Positions 1 through 6,934 of a stretch of 40,229 nucleotides of DNA are shown one piece after another. This DNA is from Syntrophus sp. (in: bacteria) (lineage in GTDB: Bacteria > Desulfobacterota > Syntrophia > Syntrophales > UBA8958), in NCBI GenBank assembly GCA_025355725.1, contig JANXZC010000073.1, positions 1 to 40,229 on the forward strand. The letters run 5' to 3'. Below the pieces are notes generated by a model. The model was not told the origin of the DNA. It saw only the letters and a list, made by a program, of their open reading frames with translations, and made no database searches. Each line of letters begins with the position of its first letter. Positions within the stretch are counted from its first letter, which is position 1. A program made the position numbers and the translations under genes.

Positions 1-140
1 GCTGCCGAGCTTGCTCGGCAAGGCTGTTGGCGAATGCGCTCGAACGATTGGTTCGGCCGCGCGAATCAGCGCGCGGTCGGACTATCGGGCGAGTGCGAAA
101 GCACAACTCGCCGTACGGTCGCGCGCAGCGCGACCGTACA
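1..140. repeat. Array of five consecutive GC-rich hairpins
   Basis: Five inverted repeats follow one another almost without gaps. The arms are 3-10/13-20 (TGCCGAGC, loop TT), 41-45/51-55 (CGAAC), 57-63/70-76 (CCGCGCG), 88-94/106-112 (GGCGAGT, enclosing GTGC-GAAA-GCAC) and 113-124/128-139 (12-bp arms, loop GCA). The block is much richer in GC than the AT-rich DNA that follows. Arm sequences differ, so this is a repeated architecture and not a repeated sequence. Function is unknown: structured RNA, a protein-binding palindrome cluster or the edge of a mobile element are all possible. The left side is cut by the window. Confidence 0.75.
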
Positions 141-363
141 ACTAATATACGCATGTCTTAAATTCACCCACGTGTGAGATTGCAGTGTTATATATAATAT
201 AAATATCTGAGCTATTTTCTCCATGTAAATGCTGTCATATATTCGTGTTTCACCCATAATATCAGATTATATGAAGTTCAAATATTACTCGAAACCGATA
301 GCGATCATTAAATATCATCTGTAATCTTGCATAAATATTTAATTTTATTGAGCATACATTGGA
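141..363. other. AT-rich intergenic DNA, no gene seen
   Basis: This stretch between the hairpin array and the 3' end of the pirin gene is strongly AT-rich. It contains no reading frame with a ribosome binding site or a recognisable product. No clear terminator for the pirin gene is visible. Confidence 0.5.
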
Positions 364-1221
364 TTACCCCTGCCGGTGCTTGATAAATGTCCCATTATTA
401 TACTCTTCGAAGGCGGTTCGTAACTCCTGCTGGGTGTTCATCACGATAGGGCCTCGCCATGCAACAGGTTCACCAATGGGTTGGCCTGATATGAGGAGAA
501 AACGAACCGGATCATCTTCGGTAGAAATCACTATGTGTTCTCCGTCATGGAAAAGGACCAGACTTTCATTGCCAAGGAGGGGGTCCTTTTGGTCGTCGAA
601 CCATGCCTTGCCCCCGATAATGTAGGCAAAGACCGTGTGGCCACATTTGGTCGGATGAACAAACTCCGTCCTCCGAGACACGGTAATATCAAGATATTCC
701 GGATCGATTACGATGTCCCGGACAGGCCCGCGGGTCCCCTTGATCTCACCGCAAATGACCTTGATCGTTACGCCGCCACCCATGGAGACTTCCGGTATCT
801 GGTTGGTCTTCACGTCACGATAGCGCGGATTCATCATCTTGTGAGCGGCCGGGAGATTGGCCCATAACTGGAATCCCCCCATCCGGCCTTCTTCATCCCC
901 TTTCGGCATTTCCTGATGGATGATGCCGTTGCCGGCGGTCATCCATTGGACATCTCCGGAGGCGATCACGCCTATGTTCCCCATAGAGTCCCCATGTTCG
1001 ACCCTTCCCTGAATCACGTAGGTGATCGTCTCAATGCCGCGATGGGGATGCCAGGGGAATCCCTTGAGGTAATGCCGTGGATCGGCGGAACGAAAATCGT
1101 CGAGAAGGAGGAAGGGATCATATGTGGTTGCCTCGGCAAATGCCCGCGCCAAGTGGACACCCGCACCTTCAATGGTAGGGGTGCTCTTGATAACCTTACT
1201 GATTTTCCTGATCTTTTCCAT
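364..1221 (-). CDS. Pirin family protein
   Basis: The 285-residue product is a bicupin of the pirin family. The N-terminal cupin shows the family pattern LLLDDFRS, then FPWHPHRGIETITYVIQG with the metal-binding histidines, then GDVQWMTAGNGIIHQEMP. The C-terminal cupin domain is intact (GGKAWFDDQKDPLLGNESLVLFHDG). Family members include quercetin 2,3-dioxygenases and redox-sensitive regulators, so the substrate cannot be stated. The frame stays open upstream to 1293, but the start at 1221 (MEKIRK) fits the family N-terminus and leaves a 50-nt gap to the upstream binding-protein gene on the same strand. Cotranscription with that gene is likely. No strong ribosome binding site precedes 1221, so the start is less certain than the family call. 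Confidence 0.9.
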   Translation of the reverse strand: MEKIRKISKVIKSTPTIEGAGVHLARAFAEATTYDPFLLLDDFRSADPRHYLKGFPWHPHRGIETITYVIQGRVEHGDSMGNIGVIASGDVQWMTAGNGIIHQEMPKGDEEGRMGGFQLWANLPAAHKMMNPRYRDVKTNQIPEVSMGGGVTIKVICGEIKGTRGPVRDIVIDPEYLDITVSRRTEFVHPTKCGHTVFAYIIGGKAWFDDQKDPLLGNESLVLFHDGEHIVISTEDDPVRFLLISGQPIGEPVAWRGPIVMNTQQELRTAFEEYNNGTFIKHRQG

Positions 1222-1271
1222 ATCGCAATGCCATGAGCAATAGATCGAACGTGGCCCCCTCCGATTGATTG

Positions 1272-2768
1272 CTAGTCTTTCACCAGATTGCAATCCTCGC
1301 CTTTGACCAGGCCCGTTTTTGCAGGAAATCTGCCCGGATCAAAATTGGTTGCACCTATAAGTGCGGCATATTGTTTGACCGCTTTCAGTATGGCGGAAAA
1401 GTCTTTCTGTGCGTCAGTCTTTTGGTTCTGATTATCAGGTCCTTCGAGAGATGCCAAATAATCATCTCTGGCTTCGAGAAGAACCTTTAATGCATCTTCC
1501 GGCCACCTGGCGATAGTGATTTCCGCGCTGACAGGTTTGTCAGCGATCAATCGTAGCGTGCCGTCCGGGTTTCGCTGGTTAATGCCTTTATTGAAATCAA
1601 GCATGGCTTTCAGCTTTTTGCACTGAACCGACTCGGTCGCATTGTAGGACCCGATCACGGAGTCTTTGGCTGCTCTTAGTACAGCCGCTCTCTGGGCGGC
1701 GTTCAAGCTGTTCCAGGCGGTCTTATCAACGTGCAGCCACGATAACAGGAACGGTTGATGCCAGGAGGGATGATGGGCATATCGCGCGCCACTCTGGCCG
1801 ATATTTTGTGAGCAGTTCTCTTTGGTACCGGGCGGAATAGGGAAAGCAAGCACGGGACCGCAATTCAGATTGCCCGTATCGGGGTTACCACGAGGATTGG
1901 CGGGAGTCGCATCCTTTACTGGAAAGAAATCTACAAGGTCATCAAACGGCGTGACGTATTCGAAGCCTTGAATCGTTCCTCGTTGCATGGGCAACAGGAC
2001 AGACTGGCCTCCTACGGGCGGATAGAACTTGAGAGTCTTGGCGGGTATGACGCCTCTTTTCACCAACAGGTCACATGCACGGTCCACGATATCCTGCGGC
2101 GGAGCCAGATAGCGAATTCTCCAGCCCGACGTGCAAAGACCGGCCAGGCCGATCCCACCGCCCTGGTTTTGACAATCCGTGTCTCCGGCGTTGCAGTCCG
2201 GTTTGCCAATGGGTTGTGGAAAATAACCCGAGCCCTGCATGGTGCTTCCCACGACGGGGAAGACGATTTGAGTTCCCCCGCGGTTATCCAGGATCGCTTG
2301 TGCCAATTCGATGCCGTTCCCCCCGAATCCCTCCAGCTTTGCATCGTAGAGAAATCCAAGCATCTGCCGGAAATTGATCCCAAAGGGGATCGAATTATAA
2401 ATAAAGCCCCAACTGGGATCTGACGCGGCCAGCTGCGGTTGGGCATTTGCGTTTGCAAATTGCACTCCGGCCCTGAGAGCACTTACCGCGCGCCCGGTAC
2501 TCTGGTTTCGCTGGAAGACGACCTTCTGCCCGACGGGTAATGCATCCGGCCCGTATTCATCGGTGTAATCGATAACCTTCTCTATAAATATCCGCATGGC
2601 ACCGTAACCCGGATTGTTTGGATCCGTAGAAGTCCCGTTGCCGCGCCCTATGGTTGGAGAGCCGCTGTAATCGTTGTATTGAATCGTTACATCTGCAACC
2701 GCAGACTGACCAAACAATGCGACGCAAATGACAACAGCCAATGCTGACACTGTTGTGCCTATTCTCAT
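1272..2768 (-). CDS. Exported TRAP-type (DctP-like) substrate-binding protein
   Basis: The 498-residue protein has a signal peptide (residues 1-25, hydrophobic core ending in SAVA). The central and C-terminal parts resemble the TakP-like branch of DctP solute receptors: a segment EYVTPFDDLVDFFP, then YAHHPSWHQPFLLSWLHVDK, then an AWNSLNAAQRAAVLRAAKDS helix. In known TRAP systems the receptor delivers organic acids to a DctQM permease, but no DctQ or DctM gene lies here. It is therefore an orphan receptor, or it works with a permease elsewhere. It is longer than typical DctP proteins (about 330-370 residues), with insertions rich in Gly, Asn and Cys around residues 190-310. An AAGGAGG motif precedes the ATG at good spacing. 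The family call rests on motif resemblance only. Confidence 0.6.
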   Translation of the reverse strand: MRIGTTVSALAVVICVALFGQSAVADVTIQYNDYSGSPTIGRGNGTSTDPNNPGYGAMRIFIEKVIDYTDEYGPDALPVGQKVVFQRNQSTGRAVSALRAGVQFANANAQPQLAASDPSWGFIYNSIPFGINFRQMLGFLYDAKLEGFGGNGIELAQAILDNRGGTQIVFPVVGSTMQGSGYFPQPIGKPDCNAGDTDCQNQGGGIGLAGLCTSGWRIRYLAPPQDIVDRACDLLVKRGVIPAKTLKFYPPVGGQSVLLPMQRGTIQGFEYVTPFDDLVDFFPVKDATPANPRGNPDTGNLNCGPVLAFPIPPGTKENCSQNIGQSGARYAHHPSWHQPFLLSWLHVDKTAWNSLNAAQRAAVLRAAKDSVIGSYNATESVQCKKLKAMLDFNKGINQRNPDGTLRLIADKPVSAEITIARWPEDALKVLLEARDDYLASLEGPDNQNQKTDAQKDFSAILKAVKQYAALIGATNFDPGRFPAKTGLVKGEDCNLVKD

Positions 2769-2877
2769 TTTGTCCTCCTTCTGCTTGGAAGCGATATTGA
2801 ACTATCTATCAGTTTTCCGGTGGACCCGCATCCCGAGGTTGGGAGAGAAAAACCCTGGCTGCCCGGCTGGGCTGATT

Positions 2878-3663
2878 TTATATATTAATTTCTCCTCGGG
2901 AATAGGTAACCGCCTTGCCGCCGATCTTTACACGCTCGCCTGCGTCCCGGCAGAACAGTTCCCCTCCCCGCGCTGAGAGTTGCAGGGAATGAAGGTCTGT
3001 CTTCTTCAGGCGTTTGGCCCAGTAAGGAATGAGGGTGGAATGGGACGATCCCGTCACCGGGTCTTCATTCACCCCCGCCCTGGGGGCAAAGAAACGGGAC
3101 ACGAAATCGGCGGTCTTCCCCGGCGCCGTGACGATCACCCCCAGACAATCCCAGTTCAGCATCCGCACGAAATCCGGCTGCATGTTGCGGATGTCCTCTT
3201 CATCAGCGAATACCAGCAAATAGTCCCGGGCACGCCAGATCTCGGCGGGTTTTTTCCCCAAGGCGTCCTCCAGCTCTGTGGGGGCCGTGCAGGCCACGGG
3301 CGGCCGGGAGGGAAAATCCAGGATTAATCTGTCCCCCTTCCTTTCCACACTCACGATCCCGCTGCTCTTGGTGGCGAACTCGATCAGGTCCCCATCCAGG
3401 CCCGTTTCGTTGAAGAGAACGTGGGCGGGCGCAACGGTGGCGTGGCCGCACAGATCTACCTCCACCGTGGGAGTGAACCAGCGGAGTTCGAAAGCGCCGC
3501 CCTCGCAAACGACAAAGGCCGTCTCCGAGAGGCTGTTCTCAAAGGCAATCTGCTGCATGAGTTCGGCGGCGAGCCACCCGGACGGCAACAGGCAGACGCC
3601 GGCGGGATTGCCCTTGAAGAGTTGATCGGTAAAAACATCGACATGATAGTAGGGTATCTTCAT
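2878..3663 (-). CDS. PhzF family isomerase-like protein
   Basis: The 261-residue protein has the two-domain diaminopimelate-epimerase-like fold of the PhzF family. Diagnostic segments are the N-terminal YYHVDVFTDQLFKGNPAGVC, the catalytic-glutamate region FENSLSETAFV, the sequence DLCGHATVAPAHVLF, and the C-terminal FAPRAGVNEDPVTGSSHSTL phosphate/substrate loop. Phenazine PhzF isomerises trans-2,3-dihydro-3-hydroxyanthranilate, but most homologues outside phenazine clusters have no assigned substrate, and no phenazine genes are present here. It lies upstream of the TRAP-like receptor on the same strand, 109 nt away. Full length. Confidence 0.92.
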   Translation of the reverse strand: MKIPYYHVDVFTDQLFKGNPAGVCLLPSGWLAAELMQQIAFENSLSETAFVVCEGGAFELRWFTPTVEVDLCGHATVAPAHVLFNETGLDGDLIEFATKSSGIVSVERKGDRLILDFPSRPPVACTAPTELEDALGKKPAEIWRARDYLLVFADEEDIRNMQPDFVRMLNWDCLGVIVTAPGKTADFVSRFFAPRAGVNEDPVTGSSHSTLIPYWAKRLKKTDLHSLQLSARGGELFCRDAGERVKIGGKAVTYSRGEINI

Positions 3664-3847
3664 TGCTGTTTCCGTTTCTTGCTTAATGTGGCGTGTTGAT
3701 TCGTATTAAAACATAGCCGCATTTTATATGCATTACCTGTTGTTACGGCATCTGTATCTTAACTATGGCTGGAACTTAAAGATTTTTGGGATGGAGATTG
3801 AAGCGATTAGAAATCAAGCACATGTAAATGGAGATGTCAATGGAAAA

Positions 3848-3888
3848 CAAAAGCCCCCTGACGAACCGGTTTCGTCAGGGGGCTTTTG
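3848..3888 (-). terminator. Strong intrinsic terminator, usable in both directions
   Basis: A perfect 18-bp stem (arms 3848-3865 and 3871-3888) encloses a 5-nt loop. The GC core GCCCCCTGACG is flanked by A and T tracts on both sides. It begins 19 nt past the stop codon of the 91-residue membrane protein on the minus strand. Its length and perfection suggest a highly transcribed gene. Confidence 0.9.
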
Positions 3889-3906
3889 TAAGAACTGTCT
3901 TTGGTC

Positions 3907-4182
3907 TTAGCCGACCAGATTCTTGATCGTATCAATGACCGGATTGGTGAACAGGGCAATCAGGACGGTATAGAGGGCGAAAACCCCGGCAACCTCTCCC
4001 GTGTACATCTTCTCATACTTGTGCTTCAGGCTGATGATGACCATCCCGCCCACAATGAGGCAACCAAGCTGGAAGTAGGGGAAGTTAGCCACACCGGCTG
4101 CTGCGTACTCTGCCATCGCGAAAGTCCCAGTTAAAAGAACAACCACCATTGCCGCTACCATCGTTCCTAATGTCTTTTTCAT
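3907..4182 (-). CDS. Small membrane protein with signal peptide, unknown function
   Basis: The product has 91 residues. A basic start (MKK) and a hydrophobic stretch to about residue 24 ending AMA look like a cleavable signal peptide. Two further hydrophobic segments follow, about residues 36-52 (FQLGCLIVGGMVIISL) and 64-80 (EVAGVFALYTVLIALF), with a charged loop KHKYEKMYTGE between them. One cysteine lies in the second segment. I do not recognise the family. It is a single-gene unit with a GAGGAGG ribosome binding site, a candidate sigma-54 promoter at 4250-4265 and a perfect terminator, which together suggest strong expression. Confidence 0.75.
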   Translation of the reverse strand: MKKTLGTMVAAMVVVLLTGTFAMAEYAAAGVANFPYFQLGCLIVGGMVIISLKHKYEKMYTGEVAGVFALYTVLIALFTNPVIDTIKNLVG

Positions 4183-4249
4183 GATCTGTGTCCTCCTCTA
4201 TGTTTTTATTTATTTTTTTATTTATTTGCTTTCGTTTGACTTATCTTAA

Positions 4250-4265
4250 TGAAAAATACGTGCCA
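4250..4265 (-). promoter_or_regulatory. Candidate sigma-54 promoter of the small membrane protein
   Basis: On the minus strand the sequence reads TGGCAC-N5-TTTCA. The -24 element is a perfect consensus match and the spacing to the -12 element is canonical, but the -12 element has T where the consensus has G (TTGCA). It would start transcription about 55 nt before the ATG at 4182. Confidence 0.4.
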
Positions 4266-4280
4266 TGTTGGAAATAATCG

Positions 4281-4324
4281 GCTAATAATTTTATAAATTA
4301 TTGATTATAAAAGCTAATAATTTT
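4281..4324 (+). repeat. 12-nt direct repeat in AT-rich divergent region
   Basis: GCTAATAATTTT occurs at 4281-4292 and again at 4313-4324, a period of 32 bp or about three helical turns. It lies in the 319-bp region between the divergent small membrane protein and methyltransferase genes. It may be a pair of regulator half-sites, or chance in AT-rich DNA. Confidence 0.35.
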
Positions 4325-4501
4325 TTATTGAGACCTCGGGAAGGGAAAAAGGGGACTTGTTTGCCCCCGACTTTTGAAAGAATCTTTCAAGGTGTTGAAC
4401 GAAACGACGGCAGCTTGTTTTCGGAATGGATATATTTCTTTACATGCAAGGCTGCTTTCCCTATACTTTCTTTACTCTCAGTGTTGCAAGGAGGCAATAT
4501 C

Positions 4502-5488
4502 ATGAACATTACGGCGGAGACGATCATGGAAATGTCCGGGGCCTACTGGAAGAGCTGCACTCTTCAGGCCGCGGTTGAGCTGGGAATCTTTACCGTGATC
4601 GGCCGGGAGGCCTTAACGGCGGAAGAAATAGGACGGGCCATCGGCGGCAGTCACCGGGGCGTCCCCCTGCTGTTGAACGCCCTCACGGCCATGGGTCTTC
4701 TGCGGCGGGAAGGATACGGATACGCCAATACCGAGGAAAGCCTCACCCTCCTGTCCGGGAAGTCGCCCCGCTATATAGGCCATCTCATCCTGCACCACCA
4801 TAACTTGATGGATTCGTGGAACCGTCTGGCCGAGGCCGTAAAAACCGGCCATCCCCAGCGGATCTCGGCGGCCGTGGATAACGAAACAGTCCGGGAAAAC
4901 TTCCTCATGGGGATGTTCACCATCGCCAGCGTCCTGGGGCCCCTGGTGGCCGAGGCTGTGGACCTTTCCGGCCGAAGTCGTCTCCTGGATCTGGGCGGGG
5001 GGCCGGGGACCTACGCCATCCACTTCTGTCTGAAAAACCCGGGGCTCCGCGCCACGGTCTTTGATCTGCCCACGACACGGCCCCTGGCGGAGCAGACGAT
5101 CCGCAGCTTCGGCCTGTCGGAGCGCATTGAATTTGCCGGGGGAGACTTTGTCAGCGACGATCTCGGGGGGCCTTACGACGCGGCCTGGCTCTCCCAGGTC
5201 CTTCACGGGGAGGGGCCGGAGGTCTGCCGGGCCATGATCGCCAAGGCGGCCCGGGCCCTCGCGCCGGGCGGGATGATCCTCATCCATGAATTCGTCCTCG
5301 ACGATAGCCTGGACAGCCCTCTCCATCCGGCCCTCTTCTCCCTGAATATGCTCGTGGGGACAGAAGGGGGGCGATCCTACGGGGATGGAGAGATACGGGA
5401 GATGATGGGGGCGGCAGGTTTCCGGGACATCAAGCGCCTGGCCTTCCGCTCGCGAACCGATTCAGGAATCCTGACCGGCGTCCTTTAG
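4502..5488 (+). CDS. SAM-dependent O-methyltransferase (plant-type family 2)
   Basis: The product has 328 residues. The N-terminal part (about 1-100) is a winged-helix dimerisation domain (AVELGIFTVIGREALTAEE, then LLLNALTAMGLL). The C-terminal part is a Rossmann methyltransferase with SAM motif I LLDLGGGPGTYAI, the acidic motif II end ATVFDLPTT, and FAGGDFVSDDL. This is the architecture of acetylserotonin and hydroxyneurosporene O-methyltransferases and of BchU; the acceptor here is unknown. The frame is open from 4301, but the ATG at 4502 follows an AAGGAGG motif at ideal spacing and starts at the expected domain boundary. The last 4 nt overlap the convergent transporter gene. Confidence 0.88.
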   Translation: MNITAETIMEMSGAYWKSCTLQAAVELGIFTVIGREALTAEEIGRAIGGSHRGVPLLLNALTAMGLLRREGYGYANTEESLTLLSGKSPRYIGHLILHHHNLMDSWNRLAEAVKTGHPQRISAAVDNETVRENFLMGMFTIASVLGPLVAEAVDLSGRSRLLDLGGGPGTYAIHFCLKNPGLRATVFDLPTTRPLAEQTIRSFGLSERIEFAGGDFVSDDLGGPYDAAWLSQVLHGEGPEVCRAMIAKAARALAPGGMILIHEFVLDDSLDSPLHPALFSLNMLVGTEGGRSYGDGEIREMMGAAGFRDIKRLAFRSRTDSGILTGVL

Positions 5489-6216
5489 GAACCGAGTCGG
5501 GTAGTGGAGATCCGGAAGGGATTGAAATTTGTCCCGCGATCATAGTAATCCTCATGCTCCACCCGCTTGAGGGCCCCCACGGCGGCGTAGGTGACCGGGG
5601 TCATAAGCACTTCGACGCCGACCTTGAAGAGGTAATTCGTCAGCGCCAAGGTAATGAAAAGAGCCGCCGGAAAAACGCCGAAGAGGACGGCAACGGCAAC
5701 AAAAACAAGGGTGTCTATCCCTTCGCCGACCAGGGTGCTCCCCACGGTCCGGGTCCACAGCCAGCGCCCCCGGGTAAGGATCTTCATTTTCGCCAGTACG
5801 TAGGAATTGGAGAACTCACCCAGCCAGTAGCCCAGCAGGCTTGCCAGGACAATCCCCCCGGAGGTCATTCCCGACAGAATGGCGTTATAGGCCGCCTGCC
5901 CCGCCGTCTTTTCCCAGAGCGCCTCCCCCGGCATGATCTTTACGACGTGCAAAAGAAGGCTGGAGAGGATCAGGCAGGCAAATCCCATCCAGATCACCCG
6001 CCGTGAACGTTGATAACCATAAACTTCCGTGAGGATATCGCCAAAAATGTAACTGACGGGAAACAAAATTGTTCCCGCATCGAAGGCCAGGGGAATGCCG
6101 AATAGCGAAATCCCCCAATCGACAATCTTCGCCGAAGACAAGATATTGCTCATAATCAGGACCGTAACGAAAAGGGCCATGATCATGTCGTAGTATTTAA
6201 AGGTTTTTTGTTCCAA
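5485..6216 (-). CDS. yhhQ: Queuosine precursor transporter (YhhQ/VUT family)
   Basis: The 243-residue integral membrane protein has about six helices. Family marks are MALFVTVLIMSNILSSAKIV, the segment FDAGTILFPVSYIFGDILTEVYGY, the repeat-like RVIWMGFACLI, and VGEGIDTLVFVAVAVLFG. E. coli YhhQ imports queuosine precursors (preQ0/preQ1) for tRNA modification. Start choice: the frame is open to a TTG at 6237, but the TTG at 6214-6216 sits 7 nt after GGAAGGA on the minus strand and is the better-supported start. No ATG precedes residue 11 of this call. The gene converges on the methyltransferase with a 4-nt overlap. Confidence 0.9.
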   Translation of the reverse strand: MEQKTFKYYDMIMALFVTVLIMSNILSSAKIVDWGISLFGIPLAFDAGTILFPVSYIFGDILTEVYGYQRSRRVIWMGFACLILSSLLLHVVKIMPGEALWEKTAGQAAYNAILSGMTSGGIVLASLLGYWLGEFSNSYVLAKMKILTRGRWLWTRTVGSTLVGEGIDTLVFVAVAVLFGVFPAALFITLALTNYLFKVGVEVLMTPVTYAAVGALKRVEHEDYYDRGTNFNPFRISTTRLGS

Positions 6217-6388
6217 AGACCGGTCCTTCCGGGACAAGATGAATTTGCCTGACGGCTAACACGAATTTGACGGACCGGTCAAGGACATGATGAATAATTC
6301 CTCATTCCTTGGGTATTAATTCACCTTTCCCACCGGTTATTCTGTGGCGGCCGCTACGGGAGATGAATAGATTAAGCATCTATTTTCG

Positions 6389-6402
6389 GTGTGTTGACAC
6401 AC
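6389..6402. promoter_or_regulatory. Palindrome upstream of the sigma-54 promoter
   Basis: GTGTGT-TG-ACACAC is a perfect dyad (arms 6389-6394 and 6397-6402) about 33 bp upstream of the -24 element at 6428. A second, weaker inverted repeat (AATAGA, 6366-6371 and 6379-6384) lies just before it. Either could be an enhancer-binding site for an NtrC-type activator such as the one encoded at 8500-9837. The dyad also contains a TTGACA, but no good -10 follows at 16-18 nt. Confidence 0.45.
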
Positions 6403-6427
6403 ATGGCACCCGGAACGGATAGCATCA

Positions 6428-6443
6428 TGGCGTAATATTTGCA
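6428..6443 (+). promoter_or_regulatory. Sigma-54 promoter
   Basis: TGGCGT-AATAT-TTGCA matches the -24/-12 consensus TGGCAC-N5-TTGCA at 9 of 11 defined positions. The invariant GG (6429-6430) and GC (6441-6442) are separated by exactly 10 nt. Transcription would begin near 6455, about 22 nt before the GTG start of the 141-residue exported protein. The histidine kinase would be the second gene of this transcript. Confidence 0.65.
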
Positions 6444-6476
6444 TTATTTCGGGACAAATATCTATGGGAGGTCCGG

Positions 6477-6902
6477 GTGAAGAGTTGGCTGGCGATTTTC
6501 TTTTGTGTAGTTTTCATTTGCGCAACAGCGTCTTTCGCCATCGATCATCCCGATCCCTATGCGGGAAAATCAACGACGGTGAAAACCGTTCCTATTAAAC
6601 CTGCTCCCCCCAAAGCACCGCCCCGGGAAACACGCATGCGGGCTACGGGGAAGGTCATTGAAATCTCATCTGAGGCAATAAAAATCGAACGGAATGTCAA
6701 AGGCACGGCGGAAACCATGGATTTTTCCCTGGTCAAACCCCTGGATAAAATAAAGGTGGGCGATGAAGTGGGGGTAAGCTATATTGCAAAGGATAATCAG
6801 AACATCGCTAAACGGATCAGCAAAGTGACGAAGAAAAAACTCACCCCCCCCAACGGCGCAAAAACTGCCGTCAACATTCCCCCCGGCACACCCGGTAAAT
6901 AA
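6477..6902 (+). CDS. Small exported protein with OB-like beta domain, unknown function
   Basis: The product has 141 residues. The signal peptide is about residues 1-21 (LAIFFCVVFICATASFA). A Pro/Lys-rich linker (about 25-55) is followed by a compact beta-rich domain, ATGKVIEISSEAIKIERNVK to VGDEVGVSYIAKD, which looks like a small barrel resembling DUF5666-type domains. That comparison is by eye. The tail is Pro/Gly-rich. The start is GTG, preceded by GGGAGG at 6465-6470. It is the first gene after a sigma-54 promoter and lies 32 nt before the histidine kinase, so it may be a periplasmic partner of the kinase sensor domain or simply a regulated target. Confidence 0.75.
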   Translation: MKSWLAIFFCVVFICATASFAIDHPDPYAGKSTTVKTVPIKPAPPKAPPRETRMRATGKVIEISSEAIKIERNVKGTAETMDFSLVKPLDKIKVGDEVGVSYIAKDNQNIAKRISKVTKKKLTPPNGAKTAVNIPPGTPGK

Positions 6903-6934
6903 TAACTGTTAAATAATAACTTGCAGAGCGGCAA

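Noticed and set aside
66-257. 63-codon frame on the minus strand
   Set aside because: It runs into the hairpin array, has no ribosome binding site and its product shows no motif.
3728-3910. 60-codon frame on the plus strand
   Set aside because: It reads straight through the perfect terminator hairpin at 3848-3888; no ribosome binding site.
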